Source: CAILHX01 sp046155285 (GTDB lineage Bacteria; Pseudomonadota; Gammaproteobacteria; Burkholderiales; Methylophilaceae). From it: 64,000 bases of DNA. Both the position numbers and the translations under genes were made by a program. The stretch is taken from positions 62,001 to 126,000 of the forward strand of contig JBJXEA010000017.1 in the NCBI GenBank assembly GCA_046155285.1, read 5' to 3'. This document shows, in pieces, positions 1-8,312 of the stretch. Under the pieces are notes generated by a model that did no database searches, was not told the DNA's origin, and saw nothing but the letters and a program-made list of their open reading frames with translations. Position 1 is the first letter of the stretch; the number at the start of each line of letters is the position of its first letter.

Positions 1-67
1 GCGCTTCGACCTGCAAAACCTCTCGCGCCAAAGCCAAGCCGTGAGAACTGGTTTTTAAGATAGTCAC
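1..67 (-). CDS. kdsD: Start of a KdsD-like arabinose-5-phosphate isomerase (partial)
   Basis: Only the first 22 codons lie inside the window, read leftwards from a GTG at 67. The peptide runs VTILKTSSHGLALAREVLQV and then EA. The pattern of helix, A-R-x-V-L-x-x-E-A resembles the N-terminus of KdsD/KpsF/GutQ sugar-phosphate isomerases, which make arabinose 5-phosphate for Kdo and lipopolysaccharide. A kdsD gene divergent from a Kef-type antiporter is an arrangement I recall from beta- and gammaproteobacteria. No convincing Shine-Dalgarno precedes the GTG, and the catalytic SIS domain is outside the window, so the assignment is tentative. Confidence 0.5.
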   Translation of the reverse strand, partial: MTILKTSSHGLALAREVLQVEA

Positions 68-175
68 GCGAGAGCCATTTTTAAGATATTCATAAAGCGA
101 AGTATAAAAGGGAATTGCCCCCTTATAAAGGTCGGCACAGAAATTGCCTTCAATTAAAGTTGGCGATAAAAACAT

Positions 176-2146
176 ATGCACGTTTTACAAATCATTTTGC
201 TTCTACTCATCAGCGCAGTGTTAGCGGTGGGATTATTTCGTGCGTTGCGCCTTCCCAGCATGTTGGCCTATTTTTTAATCGGTCTGGCATTGGGTCCTTT
301 TGCTTTTGGTTTACTGCCTGACAACGAAGCTAGCCATGAATTAGCCGAATTTGGCGTAGTGTTTTTGATGTTCAGCATAGGCTTGGAATTCAGCCTGCCG
401 CAGCTTTACGCCATGCGCCGCACGGTATTGGGCTTGGGTGGTTTACAAGTGCTACTCACCATGCTCTTGGTCATGGGCGTGGCAATGACTTTTGGCCTTG
501 ATTGGCGCGCCTCCTTTGTGGTGGCGGGGGCGCTGACTATGTCGTCTACCGCTATCGTTTCCAAAATGCTGGTGGAAAAGACCGAGCTGGCCTCACGTCA
601 TGGCCGAACAGTGATGGGCATATTGCTGTTTCAGGACATCGCCGTGGTGCCGCTGCTGATACTCATTCCCGCCTTTGCCGACACCGGCTCCCAATTAGCG
701 GTAGTAATTGGCTGGTCTTTGCTCAAAGTGGTCGCCATTCTGACTTTTTTACTCGTATTCGGCAAATCCATCATCAACCCATGGTTTGGCCTAGTGGCGC
801 GTCAACAATCACGCGAATTATTTGTGATGAACGTGCTAATGGTGACTCTGTTGCTGGCTTTTGCCACCAAATATGCCGGCCTGTCTTACGCTTTGGGCGC
901 TTTCATCGCGGGCATGTTAATTTCAGAAACCCGTTATCGCTACCAAGTGGAATCCGACATCGCACCGTTCCGCGATATTCTGCTGGGGCTGTTTTTCGTC
1001 ACCATAGGCATGCTGCTCAATTTGCGCTTGCTAATGGAAAACATAGGCTGGGTATTGTTGCTAGTGCTAGCTCTGGTGCTGCTTAAAGGCTTGCTTATCA
1101 CTTTCATCACTCGCGCTTTCAAACACCAGACCGACGTGGCGATACGCACCGGCATCATGCTGGCGCAAGCTGGAGAGTTCAGCTTTGTGATTCTGGCGCA
1201 AGGCAGCGAATACGGGCTGCTGACTGGCGCCGCAATGCAAACCGTGCTGGCAGCATCGCTGCTGTCTATGGTGATTGCGCCGTTTATTATTCAATACAAT
1301 GGAAAAATAGCCGCAGCGCTTGCCCCCAGCTACAAAGGCAACCGCGAACGCTGGATACAGGGTATCGAACACATTGGCCAGCACTTAAAAGACCACGTCA
1401 TCATCTGCGGTTATGGTCGTAGCGGACAGTATCTATCGCGCTTTATGATTCAAGAAAACATCCCCTTCATTGCGCTGGATATAGACCCGGAACGGGTGCG
1501 CGAAGCCGCCACCGCTGGTGATAATGTGGTGTTTGGCGACGCTGGGCGACGCATCGTGCTGCAAGCCGCCGGAGCAAGCCGCGCCAAAGCTATGGTTATC
1601 AGCTATGCCGATACCCACGCCTCGATGAAGGTGCTGCACGTAATGCAAGAGCATTACCCGCACATCCCCGTCATCGTGCGTACTGCTGATGAAACCACTA
1701 TGGAAAAATTTCTCGAAGCAGGCGCGGCAGAGGTGGTGCCAGAAGTGCTTGAAGGCAGCTTGATGCTAGCCTCTCACGCCTTGGTGTTACTCGGCGTGCC
1801 CTTAAGCCGCGTAGTCAAACGCATACGCACCTTTCGTGAAGAACGCTACCAATTGTTTCGCGGATTCTTTCATGGTTTGACGGATTACGACCTCGACGCG
1901 CGTGACGAAGAGCAACTACGGCTACACTCGGTGGCACTCCCCGCCAATGCTTTCGCCTGCGGCAAGCAGCTGTCAGATTTAGCTCTGGAAAGATTAAAAA
2001 TACAGGTCACGTCCATACGCCGACGCAATCTTAAGGGCTTAGATCCCGCTCCCGAAACAATGCTCATTGAAGGCGATGTGGTGGTACTACAAGGTACGCC
2101 GGATAAGCTGGCGCTCGCTGAAAACCTTTTGCTAACAGGCAAATGA
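176..2146 (+). CDS. Kef-type K+/H+ antiporter with C-terminal RCK (TrkA) domain
   Basis: A 656-residue inner-membrane protein of the monovalent cation:proton antiporter-2 family. Residues 1 to about 385 are a chain of hydrophobic segments (Na/H exchanger fold). From about residue 406 there is a Rossmann-type RCK-N domain with the nucleotide-binding pattern GYGRSGQY followed by an acidic residue at the end of the second strand (ALDID). A TrkA-C-like domain ends the protein. The architecture matches KefB/KefC/YbaL, which export K+ in exchange for protons under ligand control. I do not see a separate KefF/KefG partner, so the YbaL-like subgroup is most likely. The gene overlaps the next one by 4 bp (ATGA), suggesting co-translation. 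The Shine-Dalgarno is weak. Confidence 0.88.
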   Translation: MHVLQIILLLLISAVLAVGLFRALRLPSMLAYFLIGLALGPFAFGLLPDNEASHELAEFGVVFLMFSIGLEFSLPQLYAMRRTVLGLGGLQVLLTMLLVMGVAMTFGLDWRASFVVAGALTMSSTAIVSKMLVEKTELASRHGRTVMGILLFQDIAVVPLLILIPAFADTGSQLAVVIGWSLLKVVAILTFLLVFGKSIINPWFGLVARQQSRELFVMNVLMVTLLLAFATKYAGLSYALGAFIAGMLISETRYRYQVESDIAPFRDILLGLFFVTIGMLLNLRLLMENIGWVLLLVLALVLLKGLLITFITRAFKHQTDVAIRTGIMLAQAGEFSFVILAQGSEYGLLTGAAMQTVLAASLLSMVIAPFIIQYNGKIAAALAPSYKGNRERWIQGIEHIGQHLKDHVIICGYGRSGQYLSRFMIQENIPFIALDIDPERVREAATAGDNVVFGDAGRRIVLQAAGASRAKAMVISYADTHASMKVLHVMQEHYPHIPVIVRTADETTMEKFLEAGAAEVVPEVLEGSLMLASHALVLLGVPLSRVVKRIRTFREERYQLFRGFFHGLTDYDLDARDEEQLRLHSVALPANAFACGKQLSDLALERLKIQVTSIRRRNLKGLDPAPETMLIEGDVVVLQGTPDKLALAENLLLTGK

Positions 2147-3144
2147 AAAATCATATCGTCATTATTGGCGGAGGCGTTATCGGCTGCCTCAGCGCCATGG
2201 TGCTGCACAAAAAAGGCGCACAAGTCACTCTGGTCGAACGCGGCGAACTGGGTGCGGAATCGTCTTGGGCGGGCGGTGGCGTTTTGCTGCCCTTGTTGCC
2301 CTGGCACTACAGCGCACCAGTAAACACATTGGCACTGGCGGGTGCTGCGCTATATCCAAATTTGGCCGCAGAACTCCTCGCCAGCACTGGCATAGATATT
2401 GAATACACCGTCTGCGGCCTGCGCGTGCTGCCACCGTTTGATAGTGACATCGCCAAGCAGTGGTGCGCTGAAAATGGCCTAAACGCCGAAACTGACGGCG
2501 ACACATTATGGTTGCCAGAAGTAGCGCAAGTGCGTAATCCACGACTAATGCAAGCCTTGAAGCGCTGGTTGGAGTTGAATCGCGTAGCAGTAATTAAAGG
2601 AGAAGTTATGCCTATCACCTCAAGCCAAGGTCGCGTTTCACAGCTACGCACCGAGCAAGGTGAAATCCTAAACTGCGACCAAGTAGTCGTCACCGCTGGC
2701 GCCTGGAGTCAAGCATTGCTGGGCGAATACGCGCTAGACATAGCGCTCAAACCCATGCGCGGCCAGATGTTGCTCTATCAACAACCCGTCGGCTTGCTGC
2801 AAGAAATCCTATATTGCGATGACTTTTACCTAATCCCACGCCGCGATGGACACATTTTGGCAGGCAGCACGGTAGAAGCTGTGGGCTTTGATAAAACCAC
2901 CACTATGTCTGCGGCTGAAGCCTTGCATAAAAAAGCCTTGAAACTATTGCCCGCATTAGCAAATTGCTCCGCAATTCAGCATTGGAGCGGTTTACGCCCA
3001 GGTTCACCAAATAACATACCTGTCATTCAGCGGCATCCTAAACTAGAAAACGTATGGCTCAACACTGGACATTTTCGCTACGGAGTGACTATGGCGCCTG
3101 CTGCGGCTAAAGTTTTGGCGCAGTTACTACAAGAAAATACCTAG
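2143..3144 (+). CDS. thiO: FAD-dependent glycine oxidase-like protein (ThiO/DadA family)
   Basis: 333 residues. The N-terminus carries the dinucleotide-binding GGGVIG motif (residues about 8-13), with the acidic end of strand two in TLVERGE. The middle has a substrate domain, and the C-terminus has the W-S-G-L-R-P motif followed by NTGHFRYG, typical of ThiO glycine oxidases. ThiO makes the iminoacetate precursor for the thiazole of thiamine in aerobes. The start codon overlaps the antiporter stop. No thiS, thiG or thiF lies nearby; thiD and thiE are about 8 kb away. The DAO family is firm. The thiamine role rests on the motif pattern and could instead be another small D-amino-acid oxidase. 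Confidence 0.75.
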   Translation: MKNHIVIIGGGVIGCLSAMVLHKKGAQVTLVERGELGAESSWAGGGVLLPLLPWHYSAPVNTLALAGAALYPNLAAELLASTGIDIEYTVCGLRVLPPFDSDIAKQWCAENGLNAETDGDTLWLPEVAQVRNPRLMQALKRWLELNRVAVIKGEVMPITSSQGRVSQLRTEQGEILNCDQVVVTAGAWSQALLGEYALDIALKPMRGQMLLYQQPVGLLQEILYCDDFYLIPRRDGHILAGSTVEAVGFDKTTTMSAAEALHKKALKLLPALANCSAIQHWSGLRPGSPNNIPVIQRHPKLENVWLNTGHFRYGVTMAPAAAKVLAQLLQENT

Positions 3145-3204
3145 TTTTCTTTACTTTAATTTTAGCAGTTCTGAAACTTTCCTAAAAATTCCCTGCCTAT
3201 ATGT

Positions 3205-3228
3205 TGTAAATAGTTTATACTGTTTACA
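3205..3228 (+). promoter_or_regulatory. Palindromic operator-like site over a -10 box
   Basis: Arms TGTAAATAGT (3205-3214) and ACTGTTTACA (3219-3228) are reverse complements at 9 of 10 positions around a TTAT centre. The palindrome overlaps a good -10 hexamer, TATACT (3216-3221); the -35 region is poor (CTGCCT at about 3193). It sits about 30 bp before a strong ribosome site and the small gene at 3257. A repressor dimer bound here would block RNA polymerase. The ribbon-helix-helix-like product of the second small gene is a natural candidate, but that link is inference. Confidence 0.5.
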
Positions 3229-3256
3229 CAGTTGATATTTAATTTAGGAGGCGACC

Positions 3257-3433
3257 ATGTTACCTATTGACAACCAACACTATGGAATTGTGTATAGTTT
3301 TCAGCCCAAGTATCTCGCACACCTCATTGCCGATGACAATGGTCACTTGAGTTCACAAGAAGACAATGAAACCTTACCCGCAAAAAATGTTTGGGCAGCG
3401 CTATACGCCTATGTATATGCGCTAATACACTAA
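3257..3433 (+). CDS. Small hypothetical protein (58 aa)
   Basis: I do not recognise this gene. It is an open frame of 58 codons with an ATG preceded by an excellent Shine-Dalgarno (TTAGGAGG, 6 bp upstream), itself preceded by the palindromic promoter at 3205-3228, so expression is credible. The product starts MLPIDNQHYGIVYSFQPKYL, is mildly acidic in the middle (ADDN, QEDNE) and ends in a short aromatic-rich segment (WAALYAYVYALIH). It has no signal peptide and no cysteines. Base use is visibly more AT-rich than the flanking thiO and ilvA, and it pairs with the small gene at 3504. Function unknown. Confidence 0.55.
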   Translation: MLPIDNQHYGIVYSFQPKYLAHLIADDNGHLSSQEDNETLPAKNVWAALYAYVYALIH

Positions 3434-3472
3434 AGCCTCATAGTAACAAGTAGGCTTTACTGGTGTTTTTTT
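3432..3472 (+). terminator. Hairpin with T-tract between two small genes
   Basis: A perfect 7-bp stem, AAAGCCT (3432-3438) with AGGCTTT (3452-3458), is followed seven bases later by a run of seven T. The gap between stem and T-run is long for a standard intrinsic terminator, so it may only partly stop transcription and reduce expression of the downstream gene at 3504. Confidence 0.35.
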
Positions 3473-3503
3473 GCTTGGTTTCACCATAATTAGGAACTTG
3501 ATA

Positions 3504-3746
3504 ATGAATGATAAAGACAAAAAAACTGCTAAGCAGAAAATGGTACGTGACAGCTTTACCATGCCGGAAGATGACTATTCCATTCTTAATGCACTCAAAG
3601 CTAAGTGTTTGGTGAATGGTATGGAGGTAAAAAAAAGTGAATTATTGCGAGCTGGATTGATAGCATTATCGAAATTCGCTGATACTGCGCTGATACAAGC
3701 CGTAAGCGAAGTTGAAAAGTTAAAAACCGGAAGACCTAAAGGTTAA
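3504..3746 (+). CDS. Small ribbon-helix-helix-like protein with AT-hook-like tail
   Basis: 80 residues, taking the ATG at 3504 (Met-Asn-Asp) with a weak AGGAAC upstream rather than the longer frame from 3471. After a lysine-rich N-terminus comes RDSFTMPEDDYSIL, a beta-strand-then-helix pattern typical of ribbon-helix-helix proteins. Next is VKKSELLRAGLIALSKF, which fits the second helix, and a basic end, KTGRPKG, whose G-R-P core resembles an AT-hook. I recall similar uncharacterised small proteins in betaproteobacteria. A DNA-binding role is inferred from these patterns only. It probably shares transcription with the 58-aa gene and may bind the palindrome at 3205-3228. Confidence 0.6.
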   Translation: MNDKDKKTAKQKMVRDSFTMPEDDYSILNALKAKCLVNGMEVKKSELLRAGLIALSKFADTALIQAVSEVEKLKTGRPKG

Positions 3747-3785
3747 AATTCTCTCACTTTAAAAGTCAGGGGAGTGTCTCGTAAA

Positions 3786-5297
3786 TTAACCCAAAAATAA
3801 CTTGTATGCGGGGTTATTGCTTTCATCCCAATACACGTACCCGAGTTGTTTCAGAAACGCTTTAAATTCTTTTTTGTCATTCTCTGGAACCTGCATCCCC
3901 ACCAGCACCCGCCCATAATCGGCGCCGTGATTACGATAGTGAAATAGCGAGATGTTCCAACCGCTACTCATATGCTCCAGAAAGCGCATCAAAGCGCCGG
4001 GACGCTCGGGGAACTCAAAGCGGTACACCAGTTCATGTTCGACTTGTGGCGCACGCCCACCAACCAAATGACGAATATGCAGCTTGGACATTTCGTCATC
4101 GGTTAAATCCAGCGTCGCCAAATCATGCTTGCGTAGTGCTTCTACTAGCTTTTGGGCTTCTTCGCGCTTGGTTATTTGCACGCCGACGAATATATGGGCT
4201 TCTTTGGGGTCGGAATAACGATAATTGAATTCAGTAATGGAGCGCTTACCCAGCAAGGTGCAAAACTTTTTGAAGCTACCGGGGGTTTCTGGGATAGTGA
4301 CGGCTAGCACCGCTTCACGTTGTTCGCCGATTTCGGCGCGCTCAGCGACAAAACGCAGGCGGTCGAAATTGGTGTTGGCGCCGCTAGCGATGGCGACTAA
4401 TGTTTTGTCTTTGAGCTTATGCCGCGCCGCGTATTCCTTAGCACCCGCCACGGCTAAGGCTCCTGCGGGTTCTAAAATGGAGCGCGTTTCTTCAAATACG
4501 TCTTTAATCGCGGCACAAATGGCATCGTTATCCACCACCATCATGTCGTCCACGGTTTCTTGGCACAGGCGGAAGGTTTCTTCGCCCACTTGCTTGACCG
4601 CCGCGCCGTCGGCGAATAAGCCAACTTGCTCCAGCTTGACGCGCTTTCCGGCTTTCAGTGATTGCGTCATAGCATCAGCATCTTCAGCCTCCACGCCGAT
4701 GATTTTAATTTCTGGCCGCACGCTTTTCACATAAGCCGCGATGCCTGCAATCAGCCCACCGCCACCCACGCAGCAGAATATAGCGTGTATGGGCTCTGGG
4801 TGTTGCTCTAGGATTTCCATGCCTATGGTGCCTTGTCCGGCGATGACTTCGGGATCATCAAACGGATGCACATAGCTCAAGCCTTCCTTTTCGGCGCGCT
4901 GGTGGGCGTAGTCGCTAGCCTCATCATAAGAATCGCCTACCAGTACCACTTCAGCACCGCGCCGTTTAACCGCATCCACTTTGATGTGTGGGGTGGTAGT
5001 CGGCATCACGATGACCGCACGACAGCCAAGTTTTTGCGCCGCCAAGGCCACGCCTTGCGCGTGGTTGCCAGCTGAAGCACAAATGACACCGCGCTTGCGT
5101 TCAGCTTCGGTCAAGTGCGCCATTTTATTGTAAGCGCCGCGCAGCTTGAATGAAAATACCGGCTGCATGTCTTCGCGCTTGAGCAATAACTGATTGCCTA
5201 TGCGCTGCGACAGGTTAGATGCAATATCCAGCGAACTTTTGATTGCCACGTCATAGACGCATGCTGTGCGGATTTTTTCTGGGTAGTCGTTTTTCAT
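3786..5297 (-). CDS. ilvA: Threonine ammonia-lyase (threonine deaminase), biosynthetic
   Basis: 503 residues, the usual length for the long biosynthetic form. It converts threonine to 2-oxobutanoate, the first committed step to isoleucine. The PLP lysine is in SFKLRGAYN (K51), the phosphate-binding glycine loop is GGGGLIAG near residue 180, and SAGNHAQG is the other conserved PLP-fold motif. Two ACT-like regulatory domains follow from about residue 330 (for example PETPGSF and FPERPGALMRF), consistent with feedback control by isoleucine and valine. It is divergent from rpiA with a 70-bp gap that must hold both promoters. Confidence 0.95.
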   Translation of the reverse strand: MKNDYPEKIRTACVYDVAIKSSLDIASNLSQRIGNQLLLKREDMQPVFSFKLRGAYNKMAHLTEAERKRGVICASAGNHAQGVALAAQKLGCRAVIVMPTTTPHIKVDAVKRRGAEVVLVGDSYDEASDYAHQRAEKEGLSYVHPFDDPEVIAGQGTIGMEILEQHPEPIHAIFCCVGGGGLIAGIAAYVKSVRPEIKIIGVEAEDADAMTQSLKAGKRVKLEQVGLFADGAAVKQVGEETFRLCQETVDDMMVVDNDAICAAIKDVFEETRSILEPAGALAVAGAKEYAARHKLKDKTLVAIASGANTNFDRLRFVAERAEIGEQREAVLAVTIPETPGSFKKFCTLLGKRSITEFNYRYSDPKEAHIFVGVQITKREEAQKLVEALRKHDLATLDLTDDEMSKLHIRHLVGGRAPQVEHELVYRFEFPERPGALMRFLEHMSSGWNISLFHYRNHGADYGRVLVGMQVPENDKKEFKAFLKQLGYVYWDESNNPAYKLFLG

Positions 5298-5367
5298 ATC
5301 AAGCCAGGGCGTGTATTATTGAGGGCTAGGTAGGTGATTATAACGATAGTGCTTAAGGATTAAGAAC

Positions 5368-6024
5368 ATGGCAACACAAGACGAATTAAAACAGCAAGTG
5401 GCGAAAGCCGCCGTGGCATATGTCAAAGGCGGCATCATCGGCGTGGGCACTGGCTCTACCGCCAATTTCTTTATTGAAGAATTAGCCAAGGTCAAACATA
5501 AAATAGATGGCGCAGTCGCCAGCTCTGAAGCCACCGCGCAGCGTTTACGCGGCCACGGCATTGAAGTTTTTGACTTGAACAGCGTCAACGGCATGGAAAT
5601 CTACGTGGACGGTGCCGACGAAGTGACCGAGCATTTCCACATGCTCAAAGGCGGGGGCGGCGCGTTGACCCGCGAAAAAATCGTGGCGGCCTGTGCCGAC
5701 AAATTCATCTGCATCGTAGATGGCAGCAAGTTGGTGCCAGTCATGGGCAAATTTCCGCTACCCGTAGAAGTGCTGCCGATGGCGCGCAGCCACGTGGCAC
5801 GGCAACTGGTCAAGCTAGGTGGGCAACCAGTGTTGCGTGATTTCACCACCGATAACGGCAATCTTATTCTCGACGTACATAATCTCAACATCGTTGACCC
5901 AGTGTCGCTGGAAGCCCAAATCAACCAAATCGTCGGCGTGGTCACCAATGGTTTATTTGCCGCGCGTCCGGCTGACGTAGTGCTATTGGCTACGCAAGAA
6001 GGCGTAAAAACACTCACTCGGTAA
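5368..6024 (+). CDS. rpiA: Ribose-5-phosphate isomerase A
   Basis: 218 residues, standard length. It interconverts ribose 5-phosphate and ribulose 5-phosphate in the pentose phosphate pathway. Diagnostic motifs are GVGTGSTANFFI near residue 27, YVDGADEV near 79 and LKGGGGALTREKI near 92, which holds the active-site acid and lysine region. The ATG is preceded by AAGGAT. A 60-bp gap follows before phoU, with its own good ribosome site, so co-transcription with phoU is possible but not required. Confidence 0.96.
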   Translation: MATQDELKQQVAKAAVAYVKGGIIGVGTGSTANFFIEELAKVKHKIDGAVASSEATAQRLRGHGIEVFDLNSVNGMEIYVDGADEVTEHFHMLKGGGGALTREKIVAACADKFICIVDGSKLVPVMGKFPLPVEVLPMARSHVARQLVKLGGQPVLRDFTTDNGNLILDVHNLNIVDPVSLEAQINQIVGVVTNGLFAARPADVVLLATQEGVKTLTR

Positions 6025-6084
6025 CAATAGTGTCATCAATTCGCAATAAACTGACTGACTTAATCTAGCCTCAAGGAGTAGTCC

Positions 6085-6789
6085 ATGCAATCTGAACATA
6101 CATTCAAGCAATATGATAATGAGCTGGAAGCCGTGCGCGCCAAAGTGCTGCAAATGGGCGGGCTGGTGGAGGAGCAAATCATCAATGCCATCGAGTCGCT
6201 GACCAGCGCCAATATGCAACTGGCTGACCAAGTGATAGAGCGCGACCATGAAGTTAATGGCCTGGAAGTAGCCGTGGACGAGGATTGCAGCCACATTATC
6301 GCGCGTCGCCAACCGGCGGCAGGGGATTTACGCATGATTATGATGATCGTCAAGACCATCACCGACTTAGAGCGCATCGGCGATGAGGCGACCAAAATCG
6401 CCCGCGTGGCCAAACGTATGCACGAGGCTGACCGCATGGCCACGCCGCGCTTTAAGGAAATCAAGCATATGTCGGAGCAAGTGCGTGACATGCTGCGCGT
6501 ATCGCTGGATGCTTTTGCCCGCCTTGATATCAGTCGCACGGTGGAAGTAGCACGACAAGACATGCAAGTAGATGACGATTTTCGTGGGGTCATCCGCCAA
6601 CTCATCACCTTCATGCTGGAAGACCCGCGCACCATCTCTATGTCGCTGGAAGTGCTGTTCGTCGCTAAAGCTATCGAACGTATTGGCGATCACGCCAAGA
6701 ACATCGCCGAATATGTGGTGTACATGGTCAAGGGCAAAGACGTGCGCCACGTGAGCATGCAAGAAATGGAACGCGAGACGTTGACCTAA
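6085..6789 (+). CDS. phoU: Phosphate signalling protein PhoU
   Basis: 234 residues made of two three-helix PhoU repeats, each with the acidic metal-binding E/DxxxD pattern (for example ERIGDEATKIAR near residue 95 and ERIGDHAKNIAE near 195). PhoU links the Pst transporter to the PhoR/PhoB two-component system and damps the Pho response. No pst genes are adjacent. Instead ppx follows after 6 bp, with convergent ppk beyond, so here PhoU is grouped with polyphosphate turnover. The ATG has a strong AAGGAG. A half-site resembling a PhoB repeat (GTGTCAT, 6030-6036) lies upstream, but its second half is weak. Confidence 0.95.
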   Translation: MQSEHTFKQYDNELEAVRAKVLQMGGLVEEQIINAIESLTSANMQLADQVIERDHEVNGLEVAVDEDCSHIIARRQPAAGDLRMIMMIVKTITDLERIGDEATKIARVAKRMHEADRMATPRFKEIKHMSEQVRDMLRVSLDAFARLDISRTVEVARQDMQVDDDFRGVIRQLITFMLEDPRTISMSLEVLFVAKAIERIGDHAKNIAEYVVYMVKGKDVRHVSMQEMERETLT

Positions 6790-6795
6790 TAATTG

Positions 6796-8298
6796 ATGAA
6801 TCTCGTTGCACAAGCCCCCACGGAAATTGCCGCCGTTGATTTAGGTTCTAACAGCTTCCGTCTGCAAGTGGCGCGCGTGGCTGATGACCACCTGTTTATG
6901 CATGACTCTCTGCGCGACATGGTGCGTTTGGGCGCGGGGCTGGATAGATACAACAACCTCTCAGCCGAGACCATAGACCGCGCGGTGGAATGCTTGCGGC
7001 GCTTTGGTGAGCGTTTGCGTGGCTTTGACCCACACAATGTACGCGCCGTCGCCACCAACACCTTCCGCGTCGCCAAAAACTCTGCCGAGTTACTTTCCCG
7101 CGCCCAAGAAGCGCTGGGTTTCCCAATCGAAATCATCGCCGGACGCGAAGAAGCGCGCATGATTTTTATCGGCGTATCACACGATCTGCAGCCTTACACT
7201 GGCAAACGCCTAGTTATAGACATAGGCGGCGGCTCTACCGAATTTGTCATAGGACAAGGCTTTGAGCCTAACGAGACGGAAAGTCTCTACATGGGTTGCG
7301 TGAGCTACAGCCTAAAATTTTTTGAAGACGGCAAACTCTCCGAAGGTAACCTGAAACGCGCAGAAATCGCCGCCCGATCCGAAATTCAAGGCATACGCCG
7401 CAGCTTCTCTGCTGAACACTGGGATGAAGCGATTGGCTCCTCTGGCACCGCCCGCACGCTCAGCCAAGTGCTGCTCGCCAACGGTTTGTCTAGCGATGGC
7501 AGCATCACCCGCGCTGGACTTGTCGGCTTAAAAGATCTGCTACTGCAAGCCAAAGAAGTCAAAGACCTGCAACTCCCCGGTTTAAGCGACGAACGCGGGC
7601 AAGTCATCGCCGGTGGCTTTTGTATCTTGTTGGCGGCCTTCGCTGAGTTAGGTATTGAGCGCATGGAGGTCTCCAACGGTGCCCTACGCGCCGGCGTGTT
7701 GTACGAGCTGCTAGGACGTATCCAACATCAAGATACGCGTGAAGCCACGGTGCGCCAGTTTATGCGCCGCTACCACGTAGATACTGCGCAAGCCAAACGA
7801 GTACAGGCCTTGGCAGTAGTGCTGCTTAAAAACCTAGTACCGCAATTACAGATGGAAAAAGCGCTAGCAAGGCAATATCTTATATGGGCGGCGCGTCTGC
7901 ACGAAATCGGCATCTCCATCGCCCATTCCGGCTATCACAAACACTCCGCGTATATTGTCGAAAATGCCGATATGCCGGGGTTCTCCAAGATGGAGCAACA
8001 AATGTTGGGCTTGTTGTTACGCGCACAACGTCGCTCCCTGACTAAGCTATCGCTACCCCAAGCTAATGATGACCGTGTCGCGTTAGTCATGGCGCTGCGT
8101 TTGGCGGTGTTATTCCATCGTAACCGTATGGATTTGGTGATTCCCAACCTTAAGCTTTCTTTGGGTGTGGGTCAATTTGAACTCAATTTGCCCGCTGATT
8201 GGCTCCCACAAAATCCGCTGACCGAGACGGAGTTAGAGGCGGAGATTGGGTTCTGGAAAGATGCGGGAGTAGTGCTTCGTATTCAACAAGAATTTTAG
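6796..8298 (+). CDS. ppx: Exopolyphosphatase (Ppx/GppA family)
   Basis: 500 residues from the ATG at 6796; a TTG one codon earlier is the only competing start. Ppx releases phosphate from the ends of polyphosphate chains; GppA hydrolyses pppGpp. The actin-like N-terminus shows AVDLGSNSFRL (phosphate loop 1), VATNTFRVAKN, and IDIGGGSTEFVIG (phosphate loop 2, near residue 137). An HD-like helical domain fills the C-terminal third (LIWAARLHEIGI and SGYHKHSAYI). Its position between phoU and ppk favours polyphosphate as substrate. Confidence 0.93.
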   Translation: MNLVAQAPTEIAAVDLGSNSFRLQVARVADDHLFMHDSLRDMVRLGAGLDRYNNLSAETIDRAVECLRRFGERLRGFDPHNVRAVATNTFRVAKNSAELLSRAQEALGFPIEIIAGREEARMIFIGVSHDLQPYTGKRLVIDIGGGSTEFVIGQGFEPNETESLYMGCVSYSLKFFEDGKLSEGNLKRAEIAARSEIQGIRRSFSAEHWDEAIGSSGTARTLSQVLLANGLSSDGSITRAGLVGLKDLLLQAKEVKDLQLPGLSDERGQVIAGGFCILLAAFAELGIERMEVSNGALRAGVLYELLGRIQHQDTREATVRQFMRRYHVDTAQAKRVQALAVVLLKNLVPQLQMEKALARQYLIWAARLHEIGISIAHSGYHKHSAYIVENADMPGFSKMEQQMLGLLLRAQRRSLTKLSLPQANDDRVALVMALRLAVLFHRNRMDLVIPNLKLSLGVGQFELNLPADWLPQNPLTETELEAEIGFWKDAGVVLRIQQEF

Positions 8299-8312
8299 AA
8301 AAGCATTTGGCT

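Noticed and set aside
102..127. Near-palindrome TATAAAAGGG...CCCTTATA before the antiporter
   Set aside because: The arms pair only with a two-base bulge, and the position allows a promoter but no specific factor is recognisable.
502..1086. Long overlapping frame inside the antiporter gene (194 codons)
   Set aside because: It is a shadow of the real frame: composition is unlike a protein, no ribosome site, and the real frame has clear domains throughout. The same applies to all long antisense frames over gltB, topA, rpiA, phoU and the RND gene.
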